Below, in pieces: positions 42,873-52,808 of a stretch of 64,000 bases of DNA. The position numbers were made by a program, and so were the translations under genes. The stretch's first letter is position 1. Each line of letters starts with the position of its first letter. Source of the DNA: Flavobacterium johnsoniae UW101 (lineage in GTDB: Bacteria > Bacteroidota > Bacteroidia > Flavobacteriales > Flavobacteriaceae); assembly GCF_000016645.1 (NCBI RefSeq), contig NC_009441.1:4464001-4528000 (forward strand), read 5' to 3'. The notes beneath the pieces are model-generated. The model searched no databases and was not told the DNA's origin. It worked only from the letters and a program-made list of their open reading frames with translations.

Positions 42873-45800
42873 TTAAAGAGTAAGATTAAATCCAAATAAA
42901 TATGTTTTTGGCAATGGTAAATTGCGTGTGCCAGAATTTACAGTGTAAACTTCTGGATCTATACGATTTCCGGCAGCACTCCAATACCAAATATTATTCA
43001 TCTGGAAAGTAAATTTTGCCGATGTTATACTGATTCGATTTGCAAAAGCTTTAGGCAGACTATAACCAAAAGAAATGTTTCTCAATTTAATATAATCACC
43101 ATCTACAACATTTGCAGTTGAATTTCTCCATTGACTGCTTATAGTTCCTGCATAATTTCTAACACTTTCGTCGAAATCTACATACAAACGAGTATTTCCG
43201 TTTGGATTTGCATCTGTATAACGATCTGTAATACCAGAAAGATTTACAGCATCAGAACTCATGTCAATCGTTTCTTTACGCATTACATTTCCGCCAGAGA
43301 AAACAAATAAGAAGTTTAATTCGAATTGTTTATAAGAAAAACGTTGTGATAATGAACCTGTATAAGTTGGCATTAAAGTTCCCACATTTACTAAAGCATC
43401 TGGATTGGTAATCGATTTGATACTTGTTGAAATGGGATTTCCATTGGCATCAAAAGTAATAGATGGATTGCCGTTTTCATCTAAAACATACGGATAGCCA
43501 TTTACCGTTCCTCCATATTGGTAAGCATACATACTATTGAAGAAATCATTTTCTACAAAGAAATTAGTTGGTGAAGAAACATATGACGCAGCTGTAGTTT
43601 GTGCTCTTGTTACTTTTTTAACAGTTGTTTCGTTAAAGGCAAAAACTAAATTTGAATTAATGCGGAAATTACCATTATTATACCATTCAGAACCAACTGT
43701 AAATTCTACACCTTTGTTTAAAAGTGCTCCAGCATTAATTCTTCTTGATAAAGCTCCAACTGTAGGATCAAGATCTGTAGTGGCTAATAAATCAGTGCTG
43801 TATTTGTGATACAAATCGATAGAACCGTTTAATTTAGCACGGAATAAGCTATAGTCAATACCAACATTGGTACTTTGAGTTTTTTCCCATCTCAACATTG
43901 GATTTGGCTGTGCCGTGATGTTTGTATATTGCAACGACTGATATAAATTATCGTTTCTTCTCGTTGCCGTTATATAAGGTGTTGTACTTTGATCTACGTT
44001 TCCATTAATTCCGTAAGTAGATCTTAATTTCAACATAGTTACCCATTTAACTTCTTTCATGAAATTTTCATTGCTGACATTCCATCCTAAACCTGCAGAC
44101 CATAAAGGGCGGTTTTTGTACTTTGGATCAACTCCAAATAAATCGGCTTTATCAATACGGTAACTTCCTGTAATGTTATATTTAGATAAATAAGTATAAC
44201 TCGCAGTACTGAAAATTGAAAAATAACGGTGTAAAATTTCCTGCTGTGTTCTTCCTAAAGCTGACAACGTTCTATTGTTTCCGAAGATATAACTAGGAAC
44301 TCCTGTCTGACTCAATGCAAGATTGTTCAATACAGCAGAACTAAGTGTCACTGGATCATAACCATAACGTACCTGTTCGATTGATCTTGGAAGAAAAGTT
44401 TCGCGCATTTCTGTACCAACCAAGGCATTAACAGAATGTTTTCCATCTGCAAATTCTTGATTAAAATCTAACTGATTTCTAAAAGAATAATTGCTCGCCT
44501 GAGAACTTGACTGCTTATATCGTCCTCCTGTAGAGAAACCTTCAACGTACGTATATGCATTTGTGGTTGGATTATATCCTGTTAATGCATTAATAGCATA
44601 ACGCATTCTATACGAATTAATATCGTAGTACTGTTCCCTGTCATTTTTTCTTACCTCATATTGAAATTGGGTATTATAACTTAAACCTTTCCACAATTTA
44701 GCTTTAATATTAGCGAAAGTTCTTAAGCTCAATGAATTTTGTTCTTCAAGACCTTCTTTAAGAGCATCTAAAACATTAAAATTCGTCGATTTAAAACCAC
44801 TCAAACCCGCCAGTTTTTCGACCATAGCTGGATTAAGAGCACCACTGGAAGTAAAACCATCTTTAACTGATGAAAATGAAGACTGAACTAAATTTCCGTT
44901 ATCGTCTGTAATACGCTCGTATCGTTTTTGAATATCATAATTGCCAAGATCGTATTCTGTAACATCCTCATTACTATAAGTTCCATTTACTCCAAAAGTA
45001 GCGTTTAACCAGTTATTTACCTGAAAACTACTTTTTGCGTAAAGGTTAAAATTGCGTCCGCTATTGTACTTTATACGACCTTTTGATTGGTCATAATTAA
45101 GCGATACATAAGTATTCTGCTTACTTGTACTTCCAGAAAAGGCAACATTATAACGCTGTCTTAATTCATTTTGCCAAACATTATCACGATAATCTTTATT
45201 GTAATCGTTTTTTCTCCACTGTGCAAGAGTGCTGTTATAAGCAGCATTGTCAATTTTTCCTTCTTCTAAATTTCTATTTAATTGATAAAGAGGACTGTAA
45301 TATTTCGAACTACTGTTTCCAATGTCTCCATAACTGCTAAACATAGTTGCAGTGTCTGCAAATCTGGCTCTTTCTCTATTGTAAACTGCCTGTTCAAAAT
45401 CGATCATATCGCTTGTTGAGGCATAATTCATATCTCTCAAATTTGGTTTATCTGAAATAAAGAAATCTGAGTTTATCGTTACTTTTAATTTACCATTTCC
45501 TTTTTTGGTAGTTAAAACGATAATTCCGTTTGCCGCTCTTGAACCATATATAGAAGCTGCAGCCGCATCTTTTAGAACGTCTACACTTTCAATATCATAT
45601 GGATTTATCTCATCTAAAGTTAACTCAGTTGGTAAACCATCAATTACTACAAGCGGGCTGTAACCAACTTGATCTGAAGAAAATGTACCAATTCCTCTTA
45701 AAATAGGCTGATCTGAACCAAGTCCGCTTGGATTTTTTTGAAACATCAAACCCGCAACACGTCCTTCAATCGCGCTTGATAAATTAGAGTTGATGTTTTC

Positions 45801-46508
45801 GTTTAATGTTTTTTCATCAATTTTAGAAATTGCACCCGTAAAATTACTTCTTGCAATAGTCTGATAACCTGTAACTACCACTTCTTTCATTGCAGCCACT
45901 TTGTCTTCAACTATAACGGTTAGCGTATTTCTGCCATTTATTGCGATAGACTTTGTTTCTATTGTTAATCCGGAAAGCTCTAAAATTCCATTGGAGGGTA
46001 CATTATCAAATGTAAAACTTCCGTCAAAATCAGTAATACTGGTTTTGTTTGTTCCTGATAACGTTACTGTTACACCCGGAAAAGATTCGTTCTTATTATT
46101 GGTAACTTTTCCGCTTACGCGGATTAGGTCGTTTCCCAAGCTTTCTGTCTTATCTTTTGAAGCGGTTACTACAATTGTCTGATTGGCAAGATTGTACTTC
46201 AAATTTTGAGTGCTGAAAATTCGGTTTAAAGTTTCCTTTAAAGATGAATTCTTTACATTAATCGTAACAGGTTTAGCATCTTTAAGCAGTTTTTGAGTAT
46301 AAAAAACTTCATAATTGACCTGTTTCGCCACTTCTTTCAAAACTGTTTCAAGAGAAGCATCTTTAAAATTGATGGTAACATTTTGTGCTTGTGCTGAATA
46401 ACTGAAAAACAGCATTATAAACACGGTTAAATAGGTAGAAAAATTAAATCTGGGAATCTTTTTTCCAAGATTTTTGTAAGGTTTTTTTGGTTGTAAATTT
46501 AATTTCAT
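42873..46508 (-). CDS. SusC/RagA-family TonB-dependent outer-membrane transporter with STN domain
   Basis: 1211 aa from ATG 46508 (an upstream TTG at 46535 adds nine residues and is less likely). Basic N-terminus with a signal peptide (STYLTVFIMLFFSYSAQA), STN domain (about 45-110, QVNYEVFYTQKLLKDAK), carboxypeptidase-regulatory-like beta domain (about 130-215), plug with TonB-box-like KEVVVTGYQT and GTFSSDQVGYSPLVVIDGLP, then the 22-strand barrel ending FGFNLTL. The STN domain couples to FecR and the ECF sigma factor encoded just upstream, so transport likely signals its own induction. Confidence 0.93.
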   Translation of the reverse strand: MKLNLQPKKPYKNLGKKIPRFNFSTYLTVFIMLFFSYSAQAQNVTINFKDASLETVLKEVAKQVNYEVFYTQKLLKDAKPVTINVKNSSLKETLNRIFSTQNLKYNLANQTIVVTASKDKTESLGNDLIRVSGKVTNNKNESFPGVTVTLSGTNKTSITDFDGSFTFDNVPSNGILELSGLTIETKSIAINGRNTLTVIVEDKVAAMKEVVVTGYQTIARSNFTGAISKIDEKTLNENINSNLSSAIEGRVAGLMFQKNPSGLGSDQPILRGIGTFSSDQVGYSPLVVIDGLPTELTLDEINPYDIESVDVLKDAAAASIYGSRAANGIIVLTTKKGNGKLKVTINSDFFISDKPNLRDMNYASTSDMIDFEQAVYNRERARFADTATMFSSYGDIGNSSSKYYSPLYQLNRNLEEGKIDNAAYNSTLAQWRKNDYNKDYRDNVWQNELRQRYNVAFSGSTSKQNTYVSLNYDQSKGRIKYNSGRNFNLYAKSSFQVNNWLNATFGVNGTYSNEDVTEYDLGNYDIQKRYERITDDNGNLVQSSFSSVKDGFTSSGALNPAMVEKLAGLSGFKSTNFNVLDALKEGLEEQNSLSLRTFANIKAKLWKGLSYNTQFQYEVRKNDREQYYDINSYRMRYAINALTGYNPTTNAYTYVEGFSTGGRYKQSSSQASNYSFRNQLDFNQEFADGKHSVNALVGTEMRETFLPRSIEQVRYGYDPVTLSSAVLNNLALSQTGVPSYIFGNNRTLSALGRTQQEILHRYFSIFSTASYTYLSKYNITGSYRIDKADLFGVDPKYKNRPLWSAGLGWNVSNENFMKEVKWVTMLKLRSTYGINGNVDQSTTPYITATRRNDNLYQSLQYTNITAQPNPMLRWEKTQSTNVGIDYSLFRAKLNGSIDLYHKYSTDLLATTDLDPTVGALSRRINAGALLNKGVEFTVGSEWYNNGNFRINSNLVFAFNETTVKKVTRAQTTAASYVSSPTNFFVENDFFNSMYAYQYGGTVNGYPYVLDENGNPSITFDANGNPISTSIKSITNPDALVNVGTLMPTYTGSLSQRFSYKQFELNFLFVFSGGNVMRKETIDMSSDAVNLSGITDRYTDANPNGNTRLYVDFDESVRNYAGTISSQWRNSTANVVDGDYIKLRNISFGYSLPKAFANRISITSAKFTFQMNNIWYWSAAGNRIDPEVYTVNSGTRNLPLPKTYLFGFNLTL

Positions 46509-46575
46509 ACATTTACATTGGTTATAGTTAAACAATAGGTGGACAACTTATACTGGCTATACACTTTTATAACAA

Positions 46576-46600
46576 CCAGAAGCATCGCAACTGCTTCTGG
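46576..46600. terminator. Hairpin between fecR and susC
   Basis: CCAGAAGC (46576-46583) pairs with GCTTCTGG (46593-46600). A TTTTTT run follows on the plus strand. On the minus strand, the direction of the operon, the run is only TTGTTATA, so it might act as a partial terminator or attenuator separating FecR from SusC. Confidence 0.55.
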
Positions 46601-46642
46601 TTTTTTAGTTTATAGTCACAGTATATTCAGGTAAACTTAAAA

Positions 46643-47779
46643 TCAGGGATCTACAATTACTGTTTTTCCTTCAACCTTAAATTTTATATTACTAAGCTCA
46701 AGTACTTTTAATACTTCAGACAAATTTTTATTTCTAAATGTACCTCCGTTAAAACGAACATCAGAGACATTCCCACGGTATTCTACTTTTATTCCGTACC
46801 AGCGTTCCAACTGTCGCATTACATTTTTCAGATCGGCATTGTCAAATTTGAAACGGCCGTTTTTCCAGGCAACCGCTTCTTCCGGATCTACTTCTTTTAC
46901 TTTAATTTTAGAAAAATTATCAGATACATCAGACTGCTGTCCAGGTTTCAAAATCGCTTTTTGATTTTTATAAGTAACAGCTACGCTTCCTTCTAACAAA
47001 GTAGTTTTAACAACCGATTCATTATTATACGAATGAACATTAAAATGTGTTCCCAATACTTCAATAGACTGGTTATTGGATTTTACAATAAAAGGTTTGT
47101 TTTTGTTTTTGGCTACTTCAAAATAAGCTTCACCTTCTAACTCAACAACTCTTTTATCTCCGTTGAATTGTGTTGGATATTTAATAGAAGAAACCGCATT
47201 TAGATATACTTTGGTACCATCCGCTAAAATAATATTATACTGTCCTCCTATTGGTGTTGAAAGAGTGTTGAATGAATTATCATCTTTACCTCCGTCTGTA
47301 TTTGGATTTATAATATAGGTAACTTCTCCATTTGCGTTCATCTTGATTGTTACTTCATTTTCTTCTCCTTCTTGCGCAATAGTATCTTTTGCCGTAATTT
47401 CAGAAAGTACAATTTGTTTTCCGTTCGAAAGTGTCAATACACCTTTAGTACCTCCCGGAGCAATTTCCTGTGGTTTTGTGGCAACCTGAACCTTTTCTTC
47501 TTTTGGCTGTGTAAAATAAAATATTCCTGTACCCATTAGTACAGCAATTGAAGCCGCAACAGCTATTCGAGGCCAAAGACGAACTACTTTAGTTTCTTCT
47601 TGCAGCGGTAATTTCGATTTTAGAAGTTTGTAACTATCTTCCAGCTCGTATTCATTAAGCTGTAAATTGCTGTTTGACGCTTTTTTCAAATACCACGCAT
47701 CAAGTTTATCCAGATCTTCATCAGATAAAGTTTTTTCTTGATATTTTTTAAGCAATTCTGAGATTTGGGTTTTATTCAT
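46643..47779 (-). CDS. FecR-family anti-sigma factor
   Basis: 378 aa. Cytoplasmic N-terminal region that binds the sigma factor (about 1-65), one transmembrane helix (RIAVAASIAVLMGTGIFYFT, about 68-87), periplasmic FecR beta domain (about 130-260, PIGGQYNIILADGTKVYLNA, GEAYFEVAKNKNKPFIV) and C-terminal DUF4974 (FKFDNADLKNVMRQLERWYG). It presumably inhibits the sigma factor encoded upstream until the SusC STN domain signals. Encoded 201 bp downstream of that gene. Confidence 0.93.
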   Translation of the reverse strand: MNKTQISELLKKYQEKTLSDEDLDKLDAWYLKKASNSNLQLNEYELEDSYKLLKSKLPLQEETKVVRLWPRIAVAASIAVLMGTGIFYFTQPKEEKVQVATKPQEIAPGGTKGVLTLSNGKQIVLSEITAKDTIAQEGEENEVTIKMNANGEVTYIINPNTDGGKDDNSFNTLSTPIGGQYNIILADGTKVYLNAVSSIKYPTQFNGDKRVVELEGEAYFEVAKNKNKPFIVKSNNQSIEVLGTHFNVHSYNNESVVKTTLLEGSVAVTYKNQKAILKPGQQSDVSDNFSKIKVKEVDPEEAVAWKNGRFKFDNADLKNVMRQLERWYGIKVEYRGNVSDVRFNGGTFRNKNLSEVLKVLELSNIKFKVEGKTVIVDP

Positions 47780-47980
47780 AATTACTACACGAAATTTTTG
47801 TCTTGTTTAATAGTAAGACAGTTAGAAAGAGATTTTGTCATAGACAATGACAAAAAAAAATTAAAAAATTATTACTATATCTTTAAGAAATGGATAGAAA
47901 TATTAGCTTTCTGTTTAATAACGAACGAGTTACAAAACTGAAAATCATTCAAAAAAATTAACAAAAAACATAAATATAAT

Positions 47981-48550
47981 TCACCAAACAAAAAGATTCA
48001 TCATAGATTTCAGCTTTTCTCGAAGAATTTTAAGAGAATTATACACTTGCTGTTTGGCTGTTTTATCCGTAATATTCAATTGAAGCGCAATTTCATCATA
48101 CGAAAGCTCTTCTACTTTTCTCAACAGAAAAACTTCACGCATTTTTTCAGGCAGCAGTGCAATTTCTTTAGCAATTATAGCTTCTAATTCTTTTTCTCGC
48201 AGATTCGAATCCGCAAAAACATAATCTTCTTCTATAAAGTTTGAAATTGAATCAGCATAACGCGAAACCACTTTTTCATGAGCAATGTGGTTGAGTACTC
48301 TGTTTTTTACAGATTTGTATAAATAAGAAGAAAGGGAACCTGTAATGTTTAATTCATAACGTTTGTTCCAGATTGAGAGAAACACTTCCTGAACTACATC
48401 ATTTGCTTCATCCTGATTTTCAAGAATTTTATACGCATGATTAATTAAAAGTTTAGAATATCGCTCGAAAATCTCTGTATACGCTGACTGATTATCTTCC
48501 TTAAGAAGATTCAATAAGAAATCATCAGTATATTCGTTATAAACAGACAT
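47981..48550 (-). CDS. ECF-type RNA polymerase sigma factor
   Basis: 189 aa. Region 2 (KLLINHAYKILENQDEANDV, VQEVFLSIWNKRYEL) and region 4 HTH (LLRKVEELSYDEIALQLNIT, TAKQQVYNSLKILREKL) are typical of the Bacteroidota FecI-like group. It heads the cascade ECF-FecR-SusC. Whether it controls only the susCD genes or also the divergent GH97 cannot be read, as no matching promoter pair was identified. Confidence 0.93.
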   Translation of the reverse strand: MSVYNEYTDDFLLNLLKEDNQSAYTEIFERYSKLLINHAYKILENQDEANDVVQEVFLSIWNKRYELNITGSLSSYLYKSVKNRVLNHIAHEKVVSRYADSISNFIEEDYVFADSNLREKELEAIIAKEIALLPEKMREVFLLRKVEELSYDEIALQLNITDKTAKQQVYNSLKILREKLKSMMNLFVW

Positions 48551-48778
48551 TAAATTGAAGGGGTGCTAATCAAAAAGGCAATATTAAACATTTTTTATGT
48601 TAAAAGCTAAAAGAGGCACCTGCGATTTTTTATGCAATCAGTAGCTTAAATTATCTGGTTTTTATTATTCGGATTCACTAGTTTTGTTAGTAGCGTAAAA
48701 AAAATTAAAGTTTACGTAGTATCTGCTATCTACCCGAAATAAGACAGAATTCTTTTCCGGAATAATAAAAAGCAAAAA

Positions 48779-50626
48779 ATGAAATTTAAAACGAAATTAA
48801 TTGTCTTTGTATCTGTATTGGTTCAACTTTCTGCAGTGCTGTCTGCACAATCAAAAAAACAATCGGTCACAATCACTTCCCCAGATAAAAAACTTGTAGT
48901 TCAAATTGAACAAACCACTGCAAACACAATTGAATACACTTTTCGGGCTGACGGTCATCTATTGATACAAAAATCTAGGCTTGGATTAGAAGCAGTAAAC
49001 AATATTCGTTGGAATAAAGTGAGCACTTCATCGGTAAAAAGTGTTTGGAAGCCTATTTGGGGGAAAAGAAAAAATGTGCCTGATCATTACAACCAAACCA
49101 TAATAGATCTTACTTCCTATCAAATAAAAGTAAGAGTGTACAATGATGGAATGGCTTTCAGATATGAAGGTTTAACGTCGGAGAAAGAATTGACAGAATT
49201 TAACTTTGCAGATAACTATTCTGCTTGGTACTATAATGGCGAGCAGCACAATATTGGTCCTGAAAAACTGCACGAAGCAGCTGATACCCGAAAACCGATC
49301 ATGGTTGTTAAAGCAGCTGAAAATAGTTACATGGCAGTGCACGAGGCCAATCTTGAAAGCGGTGAACCCCTACTTTTACAGCCGCATAAAGGAACGAATC
49401 TCTTCTCAGTGCCTTCTAAAAATGCAAAGGCATGGAGAGTTGTGATGCATGGAAGAACTCCGGGAGAATTAATTGATTCTCATCTGATTGAATTACTTAA
49501 TCCTGAACCTGTAAAGAATGTAGATTTCTCATGGGTAAAACCGGGTGTCGCTGTGTGGGATTGGCGCATTGATGGCGCAGCAGTTGATGGATTCAAATAT
49601 GAGATGTCATTGGAATCTTGGAAACGCATGGTCGATCTGGCATCTGCCAACGGAATGAAATCGCTGGTCTTGGATGCCAACTGGTACGGTGAAGAATTCA
49701 GCAAAGAATCAGATCCTTTAAAAGGAGGTAAAGTACAGCAGGTACATCAGATCATTGCTTACGGAAAAGAGAAAAATATAGGAATCTGGCTGTATCTTAA
49801 TGATGTTGGAGGAAAAAATTATCCTCTAGAAAAAACATTAAAGCAATATGGTGACTGGGGAGCTTCTGGTGTAAAATATGGTTTTATGCAGGGCAGTCCA
49901 GAGGAGAAAAACGCGCATACACAGCATATAACCAAACTTTGTGCTGAAAACCATTTAATGGTCGATTTTCATGATGATCCAGTTCATCCCTACGGTCAGA
50001 TGAGAACATGGCCAAACGCGGTTACCCGTGAGTTTTGCCAAGCACAATTGGATGCGCGCAGAGTTTTTGAACCCAAGACATTTGTTACCTCTGTATTTGT
50101 CAATATGGTGGCAGGACCTCTTGATATGAACAACGGGACCTTTGATATGGAGCAAAAAGGACGAGTTGACAATCCAATGCCGGTACCTTCTACCCTTACA
50201 GCGGAAGCAGCCCGCACCCTGATCACATTTTCTGGCGCAACCATCATTCCTGATATTCCTGAGAACTATAATAAATATCCGGAATTATTACAGTTTATCA
50301 GTGCTCAAAAACAGCCTTGGCAGGAAAGTAAAACAATCAGTGGTCAAATTGGAGAATATATTGTTATGGCACGTCAGAATGCAGAAGGAGATTGGCTGAT
50401 AGCTGCAGCGACAAATGAAGAAAGCCGTCAGATTCACATTCCGCTTAAAGTATTAGAAAAAGGCACTTACAAAGCGGTCATTGTTCAAGACGGAGACGAT
50501 GCCGATTTCAGAACCAATAAAGTAAGCCATAAAACCATTTCTAAAGAAGTGAACCGCAACGACCTTATTCCTATTAAACTTGCTCCAGGAGGAGGAGCTT
50601 GTATTTTATTACAAAAAGAAAAATAG
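48779..50626 (+). CDS. Glycoside hydrolase family 97
   Basis: 615 aa. Signal peptide (LIVFVSVLVQLSAVLSAQ). The N-terminal super-sandwich (25-280), TIM barrel (280-520, VWDWRIDGAAVDGFKYEMSL, LDANWYGEEF, KNIGIWLYLND) and C-terminal beta domain match GH97. The stretch LMVDFHDDPVHPYGQMRTWP (Asp396, Asp399, Asp400) holds the candidate nucleophile of the retaining alpha-galactosidase-type subgroup; the inverting alpha-glucosidase subgroup uses Glu pairs. It starts 228 bp from the divergent sigma gene. A substrate such as an alpha-galactoside or alpha-glucoside is plausible, not proven. Confidence 0.9.
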   Translation: MKFKTKLIVFVSVLVQLSAVLSAQSKKQSVTITSPDKKLVVQIEQTTANTIEYTFRADGHLLIQKSRLGLEAVNNIRWNKVSTSSVKSVWKPIWGKRKNVPDHYNQTIIDLTSYQIKVRVYNDGMAFRYEGLTSEKELTEFNFADNYSAWYYNGEQHNIGPEKLHEAADTRKPIMVVKAAENSYMAVHEANLESGEPLLLQPHKGTNLFSVPSKNAKAWRVVMHGRTPGELIDSHLIELLNPEPVKNVDFSWVKPGVAVWDWRIDGAAVDGFKYEMSLESWKRMVDLASANGMKSLVLDANWYGEEFSKESDPLKGGKVQQVHQIIAYGKEKNIGIWLYLNDVGGKNYPLEKTLKQYGDWGASGVKYGFMQGSPEEKNAHTQHITKLCAENHLMVDFHDDPVHPYGQMRTWPNAVTREFCQAQLDARRVFEPKTFVTSVFVNMVAGPLDMNNGTFDMEQKGRVDNPMPVPSTLTAEAARTLITFSGATIIPDIPENYNKYPELLQFISAQKQPWQESKTISGQIGEYIVMARQNAEGDWLIAAATNEESRQIHIPLKVLEKGTYKAVIVQDGDDADFRTNKVSHKTISKEVNRNDLIPIKLAPGGGACILLQKEK

Positions 50627-50966
50627 TTGATTTTAAGGATAAGACTATCGAAGTTTTTTTTCAAGGGATTAAGTTTTGACACCGTTTTATTTACTAAAAA
50701 CGATAGTGATTTACTGGCTGATTCTATGGACAAAAATCAAATTAATACACTAAAATCCGCTTAAATTATCTTCAGCAGGAGATTCTTTTTTTATATTGAC
50801 TTTCAAATCTTTTTAAAATACTTATACCAAAATCTAGATATACCGGCTTTTCTCTATAGCAGCATTCTTTTTCAGAAATAAACTCACCGTTGTTTAAAAA
50901 AGTTTCAACTAGAAATAACAGCTCTGTTTTCTTTTCTTTAAATGCTTTTTTTCGTAAATTGCTTGT
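50627..50966. other. Intergenic region with a coding-like in-frame extension after GH97
   Basis: After the TAG at 50624-50626 the GH97 frame stays open for 45 codons, ending at TAA 50762-50764 (FDTVLFTKNDSDLLADSMDK inside). It may be chance or the remnant of an older C-terminus. The rest is AT-rich, with no convincing promoter pair before the oxidoreductase at 50967. Confidence 0.3.
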
Positions 50967-52094
50967 ATGAAGATCAATGCAGATGTATTAATTATTGGCG
51001 GCGGACTCGCAGGTTTGACAGCGGCTATACACCTGTCTCAAAAAAATCTAAAAGTAATTCTTATCGAAAAATCTAATTTCCCCAGACATAAGGTCTGTGG
51101 TGAATATATTTCCAATGAAATTTTACCTTACCTAACTTGGCTTGGCGCCGATGTTACAGAACTTAATCCCTCCAGCATTTCCAAATTTGAATTCACTGCA
51201 AGTAATGGAAAAACGGCAATGGTAGAACTTCCTCTGGGAGGATTCGGCATAAGCAGGTACGCCCTTGATGATTTTTTATATCAAAAAGCAATAGCAAACC
51301 ACTGTTTGATAATAAAAGAAAATGTTATTGATGTTTCATTCAGTGATGACCTGTTTACTGTTACTTCTTCAAATCAAATTTTAACGGCTAAAATTGTATT
51401 GGGTGCATTTGGCAAACGTTCCAATTTAGATCAGGCTTTAGATCGCAGCTTCTTCCATAAAAAATCACCTTGGCTGGCTGTAAAAGCCCATTATTCGGGT
51501 AATTTAGAGGATGATCTTGTTGCATTGCATAACTTTAAAGGCGGCTACTGTGGTGTTGCTAAAGTAGAAAACAATATTATAAACATTTGTTATCTGGCAG
51601 ATTATGCCACTTTCAAACAATACAAAAATATTCAGGATTACCAGGAGGGTGTACTTTACAAAAACAAACATCTTAAAGCTGTTTTTGAAAACAGTATGCT
51701 TCTTTTTGAAAAACCCCTTACAATAAGCCAGATTTCTTTTGAGAAAAAAAAAGCGGTAGAGAACCATATTATAATGATTGGAGATACTGCCGGTCTTATT
51801 CATCCGCTTTGCGGTAACGGAATGGCCATGGCAGTTCACAGTGCTAAAATTGCATCAGAATTAATCTTGGAATATTATTCAGATGATAAAGCGTCCCGCA
51901 AAGTATTAGAAAAAAAATATACCAAAGAATGGAAGAAACACTTTGGTAAAAGAATATGGATGGGGCGAATTCTGGCGCACATCCTGACCCATAGAACAAT
52001 TACTAATGTATTTACTGCCATAACAGCATCATTTCCCAAACTTTTATCAGCGATCATCAAACAAACGCACGGAAAACCTATAACAATTAATTAA
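50967..52094 (+). CDS. FAD-dependent oxidoreductase (geranylgeranyl reductase/monooxygenase-like), type III PKS cluster
   Basis: 375 aa. Rossmann FAD site LIIGGGLAGLTAAIHL (residues 8-22), the KSNFPRHKVCGEY loop of the PHBH-like fold and the second FAD motif MIGDTAGLIHPLCGNGMAMA (near residues 270-290). Similar enzymes tailor type III polyketides or reduce prenyl chains. First of seven tandem genes; its TAA at 52092-52094 is followed immediately by the methyltransferase ATG. In the cluster it is probably a tailoring enzyme on the polyketide product; the exact reaction is unknown. Confidence 0.85.
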   Translation: MKINADVLIIGGGLAGLTAAIHLSQKNLKVILIEKSNFPRHKVCGEYISNEILPYLTWLGADVTELNPSSISKFEFTASNGKTAMVELPLGGFGISRYALDDFLYQKAIANHCLIIKENVIDVSFSDDLFTVTSSNQILTAKIVLGAFGKRSNLDQALDRSFFHKKSPWLAVKAHYSGNLEDDLVALHNFKGGYCGVAKVENNIINICYLADYATFKQYKNIQDYQEGVLYKNKHLKAVFENSMLLFEKPLTISQISFEKKKAVENHIIMIGDTAGLIHPLCGNGMAMAVHSAKIASELILEYYSDDKASRKVLEKKYTKEWKKHFGKRIWMGRILAHILTHRTITNVFTAITASFPKLLSAIIKQTHGKPITIN

Positions 52095-52808
52095 ATGCCG
52101 ATAAACACGCAATATAGAACGCAGGAATCAGAAATAATGGATGATTTTTTTCTTCAGGGAAAAGATTTACAAGAAGCCCTTGATCAAATTGCTCGTATTA
52201 ATCAATTACTAGGCGGGAATAAAGTAACACTTCACGGCGTAAAAAAAATACTAAAAAAACTGGACCGCACTAAAACAATCACAATAGCCGATATTGGATG
52301 CGGCAATGGAGATATGCTTCGTATGCTGGCACGATTCAGTAAAAGGAAAAATTACACATTTAAAATCATCGGTATAGATGCCAACGATTTTACTATAAAT
52401 TATGCCAAAACATTGTCTGCATCATATCCCAATATTGAATACCAATGCATGGATATTTTTAGTGAGGATTTTAAACTAGTGAAGTATGATATCGTTTTAT
52501 GCACTCTTACCCTGCACCATTTTACAGATGATGAAATATTAAATATAATTACTATCTTTAAGAAAAATGCCGCGGCGGGAATCATCATTAATGACCTGCA
52601 TCGAAGTAAAATGGCATATCGGCTTTTTGAAATGATCTGTTTTATTTTTAATCTAAGCAGCATGTCACGTAAAGATGGACTGGTATCAATTTTAAGAGGA
52701 TTTAAGAAAAAGGAACTGGAAGAATTTTCTAAAAAAACGAATTTAAAAAACTATACCATAAACTGGAAATGGGCGTTTCGCTACCAGTGGATAATTACAA
52801 ACAAATGA
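52095..52808 (+). CDS. Class I SAM-dependent methyltransferase, type III PKS cluster
   Basis: 237 aa. SAM motif I in IADIGCGNGDMLRMLARF (about 65-82), acidic motif II in KIIGIDANDFTI, motif IV region YDIVLCTLTLHHF. The substrate is likely the polyketide (O- or C-methylation). Its ATG directly follows the upstream stop, and its TGA overlaps the ATG of the PKS (ATGA, 52805-52808). Confidence 0.87.
   Translation: MPINTQYRTQESEIMDDFFLQGKDLQEALDQIARINQLLGGNKVTLHGVKKILKKLDRTKTITIADIGCGNGDMLRMLARFSKRKNYTFKIIGIDANDFTINYAKTLSASYPNIEYQCMDIFSEDFKLVKYDIVLCTLTLHHFTDDEILNIITIFKKNAAAGIIINDLHRSKMAYRLFEMICFIFNLSSMSRKDGLVSILRGFKKKELEEFSKKTNLKNYTINWKWAFRYQWIITNK

Noticed and set aside
50627..50764. Programmed stop-codon readthrough of GH97
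   Set aside because: The 45-codon in-frame extension has no readthrough context or known domain; GH97 is already full length.
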